Origin: Spirodela intermedia
Taxonomy: Eukaryota > Streptophyta > Magnoliopsida > Alismatales > Araceae
NCBI GenBank assembly: GCA_902729315.2
Contig: LR746277.1
Location: 191,001-255,000 of the forward strand
Length of the DNA: 64,000 bases
Direction of reading: 5' to 3'
Position numbers and translations under genes: made by a program. The notes below the pieces were generated by a model. That model made no database searches and had not been told where the DNA came from. It was given only the letters and a program-made list of their open reading frames with translations. This document shows, piece after piece, positions 1 through 13,829 of this stretch. Position 1 is the first letter of the stretch; every line of letters starts with the position of its first letter.

Positions 1-412
1 ATGATGTGATACCACATCATGATCTCCCTCTTAGACGGTGTAGGGCCGGGGAGCGGGAGTGACGCGACAGACTGGAGACAGCAACTACTGAGCCACCAGC
101 CTCCTTTCTCCCTCTCTCTCTCTCTCTCTCTGCTAATTTCTTTTAATACCTTATACTTGATAGAAGTTTTAAAAGGGCCTGATTTTTAAGTATATATGTT
201 TGAAACCTCTTGAATGAACCTCCAGGCGCTGTCGGCCGGGATGGGTAATTTATACTTTACTCCTTATTTTTGGTTTACCCTTGGTTCGAACCACCACGGG
301 TCAGGTCGTTAGGTGGTGTCTCTTAGTCTAGCTGGATTTATTCAACCGGTAATAAACTGCAGTTGGGCTTTCTCTCTCATCGTCCTTCTCCCGACCCCGA
401 CCCCTCCACCTC

Positions 413-500
<88 letters not shown>

Positions 501-3500
501 CTCTACATATAATTAACCCATAAAAACCTAGATAAAAAAGAGCTGACGAAGAGACGATATTTATACTACCTTCAAGTGTTTATGATTTAAAATATTATAT
601 GAGGCCCATGAAATAGATTAAGCAATTGAGGACTTTTGCATAATATGGCCCGGACAAAATCGGGCTGCTGGATGGAGAGATGGGTGTCGGCGCTGGAAGG
701 AGGGAGTAGTATTTTTCAAGGCTATTTATGAATAGGTCCTTGTAAACTAATTGGTTTAGGGATAAACCTATCTTTGCACTTGGTATTGAGAAAGCTCCTC
801 TCTACACTAACGCTATGATGGGAATCTATTCAACTACAGTGAATGAAAAGACTAACCTACCCTTCTTAAGGGATCGAATGAACTCAAGCTCACAACGTTC
901 TTCATTGCTCACTGTACTCTCTCTCCTCTCCTATTAGGGGAGGGGTGTCACATTCTTCTTTGGCTCAAGCTACAAATCTTCCTCTCTGATCATTACCCTT
1001 GATAAATTTTATCTCTCCTCATGTTCTAACGATATGGGTCACACTTTTTATTTGTCATATAGTGGTTGTAATTTTAAAACATAATTATACCAAAGTAGTT
1101 TCTAATTTATACCTAGTGAAATGCATAGTGCACTTGATTACAAATTATGATTCAACCCAATTATGGATTTGTCTAATGTGGAATGCATAGTGATCTTGAT
1201 CATGAGTTATTTGATTATGATGACTCATGAAGTACTAGTTATTCATCAACTTTGAAAATATTCAATGTGGAAGTATTTATATGATGACTTTGATTATTGG
1301 TTTTCTAATGCTAATTGTATGAGTAAGCCATCAGATTCTAATGCCACGTGTATTATATAAAGTGCTGAAATTCCTTGGATAGATGATGAAAATATAAGGA
1401 TTAAACTATGTCAAGTTTAATAATGTAAAAACTTTTAGACTAACACTTGCAAAGCATAATATATGGTTGTCTGGATCTAAAAGTTCTATTCACTAGAAGA
1501 AACGGTTTGAAGATTTAGATGAAATTTGTGAAGGGGATTTCCTCTTGCCTTGAAGTGAAAACAATACGTAAGTTAATAATAAGGTTAGCACATTTTCATA
1601 CAATAAAGTCTGTTGATCTCTAGATGCCTTAATAAATCAAGAGAGGTCCTGATTTTTAATTTTTTTATTAAGTATAGTAATTTTTCTTATATTTTATTTT
1701 ATATTAATATATTAATTATATTTCTAAACTAGTATATGAATACAAAATAAATCTAGACGAATTTGTGCACAATAGATTTTATAGTGGTTCCGTGAAATTC
1801 TCTTGGCTTACGTCCTCTTTTGAAGATTTTACCTTGACCCACTATTCCACCAATGTGATACATGATTTTACTATGATTTATAACCCCCTTTCAATCATAA
1901 GGCTTTGCAAGCCCATGACCACTACATGTAAAATTGTAACCCTAGGAGCCCTAGATTGCATTGTTATATGCATGCCACATGTGCCTCAATGACCTGTGTA
2001 TTTGTATTGATGAAATGTCATATGTTAAAACAAAAATAAATAGACATGGAATGGAATTACCATAACCTTTTTTAATATATTAAGAGTTATTTTAGGACTA
2101 GAGAAGTGTTGGGCTGAGGAAAAAAATGCTAGACTCCCAATAACATGCACAACTCTCTTGAATTAGTCTAATTTTGTGTTTTCTTGTTATCATAATTTGA
2201 AAGAAATGTCACCTATAAGGGTTAGGTTGACCCATCACATTTTGTGTTTATTGGCCCAAATGCTTGGACGTAAGTAGGCCTTAATGGGCTGCACAAAAGT
2301 TTTGAAAAATGTAGAGAAATAATCATAAAGATTGAAAATTTTCCTAAAATTTTTTGTCATTAGACTCCTCATTCAAAGCTTTCTATTGTTACTCATATAT
2401 CTATATTTATGGTGCCACAAAATACAAAAAATCCAAATATGAAGGTCTCACATAGGCTTATAATAGATTCACCTCACACAAGTTTTTATTGTATTTATAC
2501 TCACATCAAACTTTTATATCCTTGACGAAAATTTTAAATAGTACAAAATATTTCTTCTGGTGCAGATCATTAATTTTATCCTTCTACACCATAACTATAT
2601 GATGAAATTACTTCAACATATTTCTTAATAATCTATACTCTTTAATCTTGTCTAAGATATCAATCTTCAATCGAATTTACATTTCATACCATCAATTTTA
2701 TGATTTCAAATTGATGCCTAAAAATTATTAAAATAATATTGAGTTATCCATAACTTAACAAAATTGTGGGCTATATTTGATTAGGTGAACTATAGAAAAT
2801 ACAAAGAGTTCATAAGGTCTTGAAAAAATACATATTTTGTAGATAGTTGTGGAAAAGTATATGAACTATTATCACTTTAGTATCTCACCTATTCTTGTAT
2901 ATATGTACCAATAGTTATGAATGATTCATTGGAATAGAATCGAAACAATAGCCTGGTGAAGGATTACTAGGAGAATAAAATATTTTTTTTACTATGTAAA
3001 AATCTATGCTCAATTGCTGGTAAAGTTAAAACTGACTTTTAGGTATATTTATATTTACTTATTTTATATTTCTATGTCATTAAATATTATATATATTATC
3101 TTGTTTCTTAATTTATAATTTATAATATATTTAATATTAGAATTGTAATTTTTATTATGCATGGACACAAGAATGAGGTATTCTTCGAGAGTAGATGATG
3201 ATAGGGGGCCGAACCACTATAAAAATTCTAAAGTGCTTTAGATTTAGGGCCTATAATGTTATATGATTAAGATCAAAAAATAAAGATTAAAGAGATAGAA
3301 GAAGTTGACCAAAATAAAAATTAGGATCTGATCAATACCTCTCCCCATTCCTAATTAAAGTGAAGCTTGAAATTCAACACAATCAAAATATCAAAAGTGA
3401 AAAAATATGAGATTTTAATGTGGGTTGTATGGCCTTTTGATTTTAGCCTAAATACATGCTTCGACATATGATTGTGAATTTACCACTATTTTGAATTTCT

Positions 3501-6500
3501 ATGAACCATGTCATTATTTCATCTCATTTTCAGTCACTTGGATGTAGGTAATATCATTAATTGTAAGATCATTTTAGCTACTTGTTAGTACCTAATATCG
3601 AACTATGTTTTCATTGAATCTATTAGAACTAGAGATTGTTGAACCATTGATTTCATGGTGATGAAATTGGTTTTTAAATAGAATTTTCTATAGAATATTC
3701 AATGTGTATTTTCTGAAATAAAATTATATTTTAAATCATGTTTGCACTAGATTGTAATCTCTCTTGAAATATAACTTATCAGAGGGAGAGATATTGTTGA
3801 ATACAATTTTAGATTTATTTTCTCCTTACGTAAGAAGAACTTCAAGAGTGATCTTATATAATATTTGATAATCTGAAATGGGAAAAGGTATTTTCACAAG
3901 AATCAATGTATGGAATTTTGAACTTGGTCATGACATGATCAATATCAAAGGAGGTGGAGAAATAGAAATTTAATGATTAATGATATAAACTAGATTCAAT
4001 GTCTACATTTGACTTTTGACTTGGAAAAATTGAGTTGAAGTTGAATTATTTTCTCCTCATTAAAGGATCTTCATGACTTATAACCAACTATTTTTTTAAG
4101 ATTTTCAAATCATGTCTAAAAATATCATGGTGCATTTTTTCTAGTACATATTTTTTTATTCCATTTTTTTTATATTTTCAATTTATCATTATCATTAGAA
4201 CAAGTCATGATTGGTTTTGAAGTAGAAGGGGTAGAAATCTTTAATTTAAAAGTCACGTTCTTAATTTTGATCTTTTCAAAACTAGATAACTTTGATTAAA
4301 TGCAGAACACGATAAATGTGAACATAGTTAAAAATACAGGCTGCATTTAATTTTTTTGGACATGAAAATTTGGTGCAATAGAATAGTCAAAACACTAGTG
4401 ATTCAATTGCATCTGAATAACAAGAATGACCAAGCTAAGGGTTTGATTAAAAATCAATCCTCGTATAACCATATGTTTCAGAATTCTTGACTATATTTAT
4501 CCTTTCAAGATGATTCTTTCATAGAAAACTAACTCAAGCAAGCATAGTTTTACTTGATTATGTAATCATCTATTTTTCCTCTCCTCTCTTTACTCTGACT
4601 ATAGCTTTCAGTTTGTTTCCATTCAATTCATAACTCTGTCCATTCTTTGCAGTAAGTTTTCTAATTTTCTTTTTCGGCACAAAACTCCATTCACTCATTT
4701 ATAAACTAATATATCTAGTTTCCTCAATTCAATTTTCTTACTGAGGTTTCATTCATTCAAGAATCTATCAATTTTCTTCAAATAACGGCCTGATAAAAAT
4801 ATTTCTACCAAATTGATGGTATTTCATGAATTTTTGTATTACTTTTGTATGTTCATCATAGAATTAATGTTTCTATACTAAATACTTCTTATTTAATGCA
4901 ACAACATACAGACTGTTGTAATTCACTAATATAGATATGGTATGAAATGTGAATCAGCGGGCAATCTAAATATATGCTGCATGATTTTAGATATTGTTAT
5001 TGCATCAAGAAGATGCTGAAAATTAGAGTGTAACTAAAAAATGTTACTCAATCATTTAAGCTTTGCAAGGATATTAATCATGAGCATTTCATCTACAAGA
5101 ATGAAATCAAATTTACTTCTAAACATATCAAACGAAATCCAGTTTTTATATATCCTTTGTTTGTAAATAATTTTTCACTGTGTTTTTCATTTTCTACATG
5201 CCTCAAAATCATGACTTCTTTCAAGACATAACCTTGCAGTAACTAAAGCTTGATATGAATGTCCTAGACATATGTTTTAACCACTTTTTAAGTTGGTTTC
5301 AAATTTTCTTGATTTATAATTTTCTTCATACATGAATGAACACAATTTTTGCATCTAATGAATGATAAAATTGGTATGAACATTCAATCATACATATGAT
5401 GAGACAAAACTAATTTTGCCCTTCTCATAAGCAATTGACCGAGGTTGACTTTCTAATTTCAATGATCAATGTTGTACAGGGATTTAATAAAATTGAAGTA
5501 ATTTTTGTTTAACCTTTGTATAGCTATTTTGCTCTTGGGTGTCACTCACATTTCAATCTATATTTAATCACACTTATTAGTAAAATTATTTGCAGTATGA
5601 CTTAGACATATTGATTCCTGGAAATATAAATCTATGTACTTATCCCACTATATACTTCAAAGGAAGATCATTATGTTGATATTTTGGAGGTCCTTATGTT
5701 ATAAATTATTATTTTAACAACGAGACCCAATTTTCCTTGGGTTCGAATTTGCTAAAATATCCCAATGATTTCGGATATAATACTTTACTTTAGAGATAAT
5801 CAGCTAATCTTAATTTTAGTAGCTTTTCTTTCCATATGAACCATCTAATTGATTCTGAAAAAATATCTTCATTTCCTTTAGATCTGTCATAATATCCAAA
5901 TGTTTCATTATATCATTAGTTTTGTTGGGTTTCCATTGGACAGTTTGATTCTAGTTGGCTCTCTAGAAACGTATTTAAAGAGTTTTTGGTCCTGGCATTT
6001 TGGGCTATTGATTTACAATATTCAAATTTCTGATCTCTAGACAACCCTTTGAAGGGATTACATTCTCCTTTTGAACTGATAATTTCCTATTAATTTTGAA
6101 CAACATTTTCAATTCAACTCTATAATCCTTATTTTTGTAGAGCAGTCTCTAATAATTTATCCATTTAACTACCATGGACTTAGGTTTCTAGTTCTTCATG
6201 ATCCTTATTATTCATTTGCTCAATTAAATGTACATTTACTTCATTATCTTCAACGAAATCAAGGGCAATATCATCATACCTTGATATTTCTCATCACACA
6301 AAGTTCTACATGGATCAAGCTCATTTTCAATAAGTATTTCAATTCTTGTCCACTATTTTTATATCCATCAACAAAAAATTCAGCTTCAAGTTTATTGGTG
6401 CGAATCTCATCTGTTTGGGCTGTAAAACGTAATTTTTGATTGTTAGATTTAGCTATATTATCTTTACTTCCCATTGACTTTTTCTTCATATGTTCTCTTG

Positions 6501-6660
6501 AGGGTGTCCCATCGTTTTTGGTGTACTACAACAGGAAACACATTAAATTCATTCATATCGAGCGCACAATAAATAATTTTATCACCTTTTGTATTTGATA
6601 AAAAATAAATCATTATTACATTTATATGCATATGAGACACATTTAACCACACTGAACACA
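1..6660. other. AT-rich intergenic DNA, no supported gene
   Basis: The first ~6.7 kb is mostly AT-rich. The open frames in it are short, have no recognisable domains and follow no coding pattern. The first 700 bases are richer in GC and hold a short CT tract (about 111-131) and a long GA microsatellite. The stretch around 640-700, with the words ggcccggacaaa and gggctg, resembles 41,815-41,850, so it may be part of a dispersed repeat. I see no RNA gene, LTR pair or coding remnant that I can name between 1 and 6.6 kb. Confidence 0.6.
415..498. repeat. (GA)n microsatellite
   Basis: A pure GA dinucleotide run of about 84 bases. It is the longest uninterrupted GA tract in the window and lies in non-coding DNA. 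Confidence 0.97.
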
Positions 6661-6689
6661 TGGTCTTTCAATGCCTATTTCTCAATGCC

Positions 6690-6900
6690 TCCACCACAGG
6701 GTTTAGAGTTTAGGAAGCTTCTGGGGGGTCGGTCCTGGACTTCTACGTGTTTATCTCGCCATCGGTCTGCTGGTGAAGGTCCTCTCCGTTTTGTTGTCAT
6801 CCCAGAGGCTCCCCGGAAGAAACGAGTCAACGCTCGTGATGTTAGCCTACCTCACCCGAGTGTCACTAGGTGAGATATTCTCTATTGTCTATGCAACTCC
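6690..6900 (+). pseudogene. Fragment of an unrecognised hydrophobic-protein gene (copy 1)
   Basis: About 190 bases here match, in inverted orientation, the block at about 9,400-9,560. Both encode in one frame a hydrophobic segment with the pattern VLLSS-(Q/L)R-(L/F)PGRN followed by LV-(M/I)-LAYLTRV. The plus-strand copy starts near a splice-like position and runs into a stop after the LAYLTRV segment, with no complete gene around it. The two copies differ mainly by substitutions that keep the hydrophobic character, which suggests an exon of a former membrane protein. A link to the plant DUF4220-type membrane proteins crossed my mind but is too weak to name. Confidence 0.4.
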
Positions 6901-7089
6901 CTTCTGATGTTCTTGAGAAAAAGAATAAAAAAATGAAAATGTGATGTGGAATACACTGATAATACTGATCTCGGTGAAAAATATTAGAATAAGGGCTCAT
7001 TGTCACTTAAAAAGCCTTCGATTATTATGTTCATAATTTTTTTTAGAATAAGGGTTCATTGCCGCTTAAAAAACCCGTCAATTAACATG

Positions 7090-7920
7090 TTCAGGTGCAA
7101 CACTTGTGCTCCGAGCTTCAAAGAGAAATCCTTGGTTATCAATGAGCGGAGCGTGTACACTCAGGAAGCTCCATTTTGACAGAGATTCGTCTAAAATATT
7201 TGCTCTATTCGACGTCCCCCTTGTCGAACCCTCTACGCGCGTCCGATCAAACTATAGGCTCTTCCGGCGTCTGATAGCGGTGCGCTGACCCAGGTCCCTT
7301 TTCGCTCTTGGACAATTGGCGGGCCGTATGATGCCAACTGGATTCCCGTTACTATCGGACGCAGTCAGGAGAGATCAGCGCAGTCAAGACATAGAGAGCG
7401 AGAGAGAGAGAGAGAGAGAGAGAGTCGCATCAACTGGACCCCAGTCAACGGGTGCTTCCTCGCATCTGGATTCCCCGAAACGGCGGACTCCGTGGAAAGT
7501 CGAAGATGCTCCTGTCGGCAGCGCCGCCTTTGAAACTGGGAGTCCTAAACGGACGCGACTCAGCTCACCCATCCTTTACGGAGGCAGCCGCCACCATGAA
7601 ATGATGAATGTTGACCAACGGGCCGAGGAAAATCGGGCGGTAGCAGAATCATAAATGTTGAGACCGATGTTGCACGCCACCACCACCCTGGGACCCACTT
7701 CGACTCGACTATGCCTCATCGTGGGGATCCATGAGACAACTCTCAGAAATCTCCTTCTCTCTAGGAGGATGCAGGAGGGAAACAATCAACTTACTGATAA
7801 TGGAGGACCAAAGAGAGTATGTCTCATTGATGGCAGAATCATAAATGTTGAACATGGCGCGCAGCAATGTCAGAAGGTTCCCATTGGGAGCTTCCAGTCA
7901 TGGGCCTGATCTTCCGATCT
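7090..7920. other. GC-richer island with a GA tract and short direct repeats
   Basis: A locally GC-rich stretch with open frames on both strands, none of which resembles a known protein. It contains a GA tract (about 7,393-7,424), translated in one frame as an Arg/Glu run, which makes those frames artefacts of the repeat. A 19-base word (gcagaatcataaatgttga) occurs twice, at 7,643-7,661 and 7,833-7,851. From about 7,920 to 9,290 I see no gene; 8,740-9,040 is another GC-richer patch without a recognisable product. Confidence 0.5.
7393..7424. repeat. (GA)n microsatellite
   Basis: A short GA run, interrupted once by a C near its start. Confidence 0.9.
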
Positions 7921-9289
7921 AACTAGATTCTTCTATGCTCTATCTCACCCCAGCAATCGTATGAACACCAATTAAACTACGCAAATGGACATGGAAGAAG
8001 ATGAAGCTATTAAAAAAAGGGAAGTCACCTTTGTGATCAAATCACTATGAGAAAGACGGAGATTGACCCTCGAGAGTTTCTCAAGCCGGAACAATGTCTA
8101 TTCCACTGGATGATGTAAATTCCTTTAAAAATAATATGGGAAGATCAACTGAGTCCAGGATCACCTATTAAGATGCGAGATGTTCTAAAGATTATAGCAC
8201 AAGATGCTATTCATCCACCTATTAACATTTTTCATATGCATTAGCATTTTCAGTGCATCAACATCAAAAAAAAATCTGTGTAGGGACAACAAAATGGAAT
8301 TGGATAGACGATGGAACTAGCATGGGAACTTTAGGTATAATCAAAATTTCTGCGTGTGTGATAGTTATCCTTTTTTTCCATTAAAGATGATACATGTTCT
8401 TCATATAATTAAGATCATACTCTTCCCAAAAGGTGTTACAGAAACCAAATCAGTGATGCTTCACTAGTTCTTAGCGAGAACTGAACTAAGTCAATTCTAC
8501 GGCCGAAACTTGTATCGGATTTTCTTTAACAGCCGACAAAGTTATCCGTCCTTTGCGATTTACCAAGATCTAGATGAGCTCATATTATTCTTCCAAGATG
8601 TTGAAAGCTGTTGAGGATCAGGCATACTTGATGCCTAAATGCATTATTTTCTGCACAAAAGGAGACTGACGGGTATGCATCATACACATAAATTGTCCAT
8701 CGGGCATTGCCTTGGTTTTTTCCTGCGCTTGAAACCCACAACGGTTAGACCGTGTGAACTCCTAAATAAACCGTAACGTTTGATGCAGATGGGCATTTCA
8801 GATGTTCGGAACAAAATTGATTACCAGAGCTCCAAAGCGTTGACGACTGTACGCGAGAGCTCGACGACCCTTCCCTTGGACGTCTCGGCTGGCAGACCAC
8901 CGCGCGGCACTCAATTTTGTCATACTCTGAATCCAGCAGATGTGCCGGACCAGCCCATCTCACAGAGTCAAAGGCAGCAGGAATTCACATTGTCTACGTG
9001 TGATGATATATCATACCATAACATTATCTTCATATAGATAAAACAATGGCGGTTTACATACGATGAGGTAAGATCGCGAAACAACATTATTTCTACATTA
9101 AATAGGACACATAATTTTACATAGGCCAGCCACAATGGGATTTATTTATTTGCCACAACTCCACAGGGCTGTGCGAGCTGCTCCACAAAAAACATGCCCT
9201 TGCACCCGACATCGACGTACTCTGAAGGAAAAATGTAAATAGAAACAGGAAAACCTGCGCATACGGGGTGGGCATGTGATGTGAAGATT

Positions 9290-9680
9290 ACACCCCATTG
9301 CTCTGTCTTAACAGTTGGCTCTGGTAGAGAGCAGATTCGCCAAACCTGCAGAGACGACTGCCTGGAGAGGCTTCAGGCCGATGACGAGGCACACTACCTG
9401 AAAAGCTTCGGTGGCGACTCGGGTGAGGTAGGCTAAGATCACGAGCGTCAACTGGTTTCTTCCTGGGAACCTCAGGGATGACAGCAAAATGGAGAAAATT
9501 TTCACCTGCAGAGTGATGACATAGATCAAATAGGTAGGAGGACAGGACCAAGCCCCATACACTTCGGGTTGGAGGGCAATTGAGAATAAAGGTCATTATG
9601 CCGCTCAGAAGCTTCATCTTAGTGTTGGAGATAAGCTTGACCATCTCAGATGACATCTGGAACATGAATTTCAACATGTC
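9290..9680 (-). pseudogene. Fragment of an unrecognised hydrophobic-protein gene (copy 2)
   Basis: Minus-strand counterpart of the fragment at 6.7 kb, and longer. In one frame it reads a hydrophobic segment ending with LAYLTRVATEAF followed by VVCLVIGLKPLQAVV. The upstream part (about 9,560-9,680) is open in a different frame, so a frameshift or an exon boundary separates the parts. There is no intact start and no complete domain. I read it as the remains of a membrane-protein exon related to the 6.7-kb copy. The two copies face each other about 2.5 kb apart. Confidence 0.4.
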
Positions 9681-9886
9681 ATTACAGTCACTACTACTGT
9701 CGAGCCCCCCTCAGTAACTGATTACAAGGTTGCCCTCGAGTGAGGTGATACATCTATTAGGTGAGTTGTGTCAGATGGGGAAGCAGAAAGAGATGTAAGA
9801 ATAAATAGGCAAACATAAGATCATAATAATAACAAAAACTCAATTTCTAAATATCAATGCAAATAAATAGAAGAGAAATCACTAAA

Positions 9887-10212
9887 CTATCAAGAATCTT
9901 GATGAGAACAAGACTTCTACCAGACACTTCTAATTCACATCTCAATGCCCTCAAGATGACCCACAATAGAGAACTAGTAATGAATTCTTATTTCTTTCTA
10001 TAAGGACTTCACCTACAATAGAAGAAAAAGGAGAGACCAAGAAAGAGGAATAAAATTAATGTAAAGAGAGAGTAGAATTAGAAGAGAGAAATCTTGTCAT
10101 ATGTCATTTTCAAAAAAAAAGAAATACATGCTCTATCTATAGAAAATAGAAAAAGATAATCACCCTCTAAAAGGAGACATCTCGATTTATGTGCGGGCGA
10201 GCCCAAACATCT
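9887..10212 (-). repeat. Copia 3' LTR remnant
   Basis: It matches 13,181-13,512 along its length in the same orientation with many substitutions. The true LTR probably extends further towards the polypurine tract near 10,560, because the second copy is truncated at 13,512. Confidence 0.7.
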
Positions 10213-11418
10213 TAGTAGTGACAGCTTAAACCTCTCTTATTTTTCGCACCCTCTCTCTGTGCACAACCCTCAAACTAGTCTAAAGGGATGAGGTGACAAC
10301 TATCTCTCTCCCTACATAACCCTTAAATCAGTCTTACAGGGTGAGGTTACAATCATGTCACTATCCCTCACTCCTCACACGTCTCTCAAGTAAGTCAAAT
10401 GAGAGAAGCTCTCTTGCACATCTCTTGAATAGTTGAGATGGGAAGAGGTTCATCTCTTAAATGGGTCAGTTGTGATGGACTGACACTACTAACAAACTTT
10501 ACCTTGACAGCCATCATCACTACACTCAGTGTTAATGTCCATCTATATTGTAAGTTCTCCACCTTCTACAAGATACCTACAACATGAATCAAATTCAAAT
10601 AATATTTAATCTTTTTAACTATGATGACCTTCATCAACATATATGCGACATCTCATCTATGTGAACCTTCTCTAGAGAGATATCTTTATAATTCACTAAC
10701 TCACAAATTTTGTGATATTGCACATCAATATGTTTCAACTGTGCATGATAAATTTAATTCTTTGCCAAGTAAATAGTACTATGAATGTCACAAGATGGGA
10801 AGAACTTCACCATATCAGATCTCAAGTTCACTCAATAATACTTTCAACCACAAGGCTTTCTTGACCACTTCAATAGTTGTCATGTACTCCATCTTATTCG
10901 TAGACAATGTCATAATAGTTTGAAATGTAGACTTTCAACCCATAGGTCCATCAGCTACAATGAAAAATATTCTATTGTAGATCTGTGATGATCTAAATCT
11001 TTAGCAAAATCTACATTAACAAAGTCAATTATAGAAAGACAATTTTGTTGGTCAAAATAGATTTCAAACTTTAAAGAACCCTTTAGATATTAGAGAATTC
11101 ACTTCACTGAGCTTCAATATTCTTTTCTTGAATTGCTCATAAATTTACTACAAACTCAACTACATGAGTAATATTTGGTCTTATATAGACCATAACATAT
11201 ATGAGAGAGTCAACCACACTAACATAAGAATTTACTTCATCTCAGTAATATCTTTCTCAAATGTTGGATGGACACTAAGTAATAGATAATCTAAAATGAC
11301 TAATTAGAAGAGTGTTCACTATTTTAACATTTCCTCATGCTAAATAGATCTACCATCCTTGAGAGAGAACTCTTTTAAGTCAACTATAATTGACCTAACT
11401 TCTAGTCTTTATAAATCT

Positions 11419-11661
11419 CTATACCACAAATCTTTTTACCACACTAAGATTCTTCATTTCAATTTTTTTGATCAATAATACCTTCAATATAGCAATCTTA
11501 TGTGAATTCTTCAAAATAATGAATATATGATCAACATAGAGGATCAAAATAATTAGAGAATTATCACCACAAGTATTCATATAAATACAATAGTCAAAAT
11601 CACACCTTGTATAGTTAATCTTCAACATATAAGAGTTAAATTTTTTGTACCATTGTCTCAA
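11419..11661 (-). pseudogene. Copia reverse-transcriptase fragment
   Basis: An 80-residue open piece of the copia reverse transcriptase. It begins at the RQWYKKF motif, continues through a KRCD/FDYC-like stretch and reaches the catalytic region, which reads LYVDHIF. In active copia elements this motif is YVDDM, so the second catalytic aspartate has become histidine. It is part of the decayed element and not a working enzyme. Confidence 0.8.
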
Positions 11662-13180
11662 TGCTTACTTCAATCCATAAAGTAACTTTTTTAGTTGACA
11701 AACAAAATATTTTGACCCGTATACAATGAAACCCTTTGACTGCTGTACATAAATAGTCTCCTCTAAATCTCTATGAAGGAATGTCGTCTTCACATCTAGC
11801 TACTCAAACTTCATATCTTCATGTGTGACAATAGTTAACACCAAGCAAATATATGTGTGCCTCACAACAGATGAAAAGCTTTTTGTATAATTAATTTTCT
11901 ACTTCTATATAGCTTTTTGCAACAAGTCTTATCTTGTATTGTGGTTAATCACCGTTAATCATTGGTGACTTCTTCTTGTACACCTATTTGCATTTAATAG
12001 TTCGCTTCTCTATAAGAAGATCTACTAATTCTCATGTGTGATTTTTGTCTAACAATACTTGATTCTCAAACATCACCTACAACTACTTCTCCTTTTTCGG
12101 AAAAATAATTACTTCCTAAAAAGTTGTCTAATAGTAATATAATTAGGAACATTTGATAATTCTACAACTCATTCTTCACTCATAATAGAATTAGGAGGAC
12201 TCTACGTAATCTTCACCTTCGGCATTACTTTGTCTTTAATATGAGTATCATCAGATTTTTGAACTATATACTTTATAGAGAAGGACTTCAACATGTAATT
12301 TTCATCAAAAGTCACATCCCTACTTAAAATAATTTTTTTACCTATAAATCCCAAAGTCGATATCTCTTCATAGTAATGCTATAGTCCAAGAAGATATATT
12401 TTCTTGACTTTATATTTAACATCAATTTTTCATCAGCAAGTATAAGGATGTATCATAGACATCAATATATATATATTTGAATAGTTAATAGGATTTCTAA
12501 TATATACTTCTTCAACAATCTTCCCATTAAAAGCATAATTTGGTGATCTATTCATGAAAATAAGCTACCATACTCATAGCTTTTATCTAAAATTTCTTGG
12601 ATAAGTTGACATTCAACCATAAATATTATGCTATCTCAATAATTATATGGTTTATTCATTCATCAACACCGTTTTACTGTGGAGTCTTCTTCACCATATA
12701 ATGACATTGAATATCATACTCATCACAAAACTGATTAAATTTAAAATTTATAATTTTTATATCATTGTCAATTCACAAGACTTTGATTTTCCTCCCTATC
12801 TGATTCTTTACAAAAATTTGAACTTCATAAATACTTTTGATTTATGCTTCAAGAAGAATACCCAAACTTTCATAGAAAAATCATCAGCAAAGGTTAGAAA
12901 ATAATGAACACCACCCACCAATGTCACATCAATCAAACCACAGATTTGAATGAATATAATCTAGCACTGTATTTGTATCATGCTTTGTTGCCTTTAATGT
13001 CACCTTATATTATTTTTCTATGATACAATACCTACAAAAATTTAATTTGTAAGTTTTTACACTAAGTAGCAATCCTCATACATATAACTTCTATATACTT
13101 ATTTTTACTCATATAGCCCAATTAAAAATGCCATAAAAGAGTATCATCAATCATGAAATCATTCGGTGTTGTAACACAAG

Positions 13181-13512
13181 CTATTAAGAATCTTGATAAG
13201 AACAAGACTTCTACTAGACACCTTTAATCCAAGTCTCAACATCCTCGAGATGACTCACATAGTAGAGAGTCATCAATGGACTCTTATCTCCTTCTATAAG
13301 GACTTCACCTACAATAGAAGAGAGAATAGAAATCAAGAAAGAGGAATAGAGTTGATGGAGAGAGAGAGTACAATCAAAAGAGAGAGAAATCTTGTTGTCC
13401 ATCGTTTTAAAAAAAGAAGAAATGCATACTCTATCTATAGAAAATAGGAAAAGATAACTACCCCCCTAAAAAGAGATATCTCGATTTATGTGCAGACAAA
13501 CCCGCACATCTG
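13181..13512 (-). repeat. Copia 5' LTR remnant
   Basis: Partner of the 9.9-10.2 kb LTR remnant. On its low-coordinate side it abuts integrase-type coding sequence without a primer-binding site or gag, which marks a deletion junction. On its high side homology stops near 13,512; the 130 bases from there to the palindrome arm hold nothing I recognise. Confidence 0.7.
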
Positions 13513-13829
13513 AGTTGTGGAAACTATCAATATTTATAAAAAATGAGTCTCGAAATATTGAATTGGACAATTTGATGGATTTATTTGCTCAAGACTATTA
13601 CTATGTTATTTCAAAAATTGTCAACATTATAGAAATTACCACAATCATTGGAGAAGAGATTACTTCGGGTACATCAAGAACGTCATGGATCAAGCATCAC
13701 TCGGCCTAGGATTAGCACACAACGAGATTTGTGCATTAGTGCATCCTTGTAATCCTCTCTATAGATAGATTAACTTTTAATTTGAATTAGTTTTATCATT
13801 TATTCTATCATTCCATTGTATTAAATATA

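Larger units (their letters stand above)
9860..13515 (-). mobile_element. Decayed, internally deleted Ty1-copia retrotransposon
   Basis: The element is read on the minus strand. Similar direct repeats at 9,887-10,212 and 13,181-13,512 are its LTR remnants. Between them, in order from high to low coordinate, are a GAG-pre-integrase motif (LLWHF, LGYMSKN) near 13,060-13,150, integrase (YFLTFADDFSMKVWVFFLKH) near 12,800-12,920, reverse transcriptase (GFIVYGSKYFVCQL, LLYGLK, RQWYKKF) near 11,420-11,760, and the RNase H end (HIDVQYHKI) near 10,690-10,800. A purine-rich tract near 10,553-10,572 fits the polypurine tract. Gag and protease are missing: the 5' LTR remnant abuts the integrase part directly. 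Frameshifts and stops are frequent, so it is dead. Copia class is supported by the order integrase before reverse transcriptase. Confidence 0.85.

Noticed and set aside
7316-7654. 112-residue plus-strand frame with an Arg/Glu run
   Set aside because: It includes a GA microsatellite, has no homologous copy in the window and no recognisable domain.
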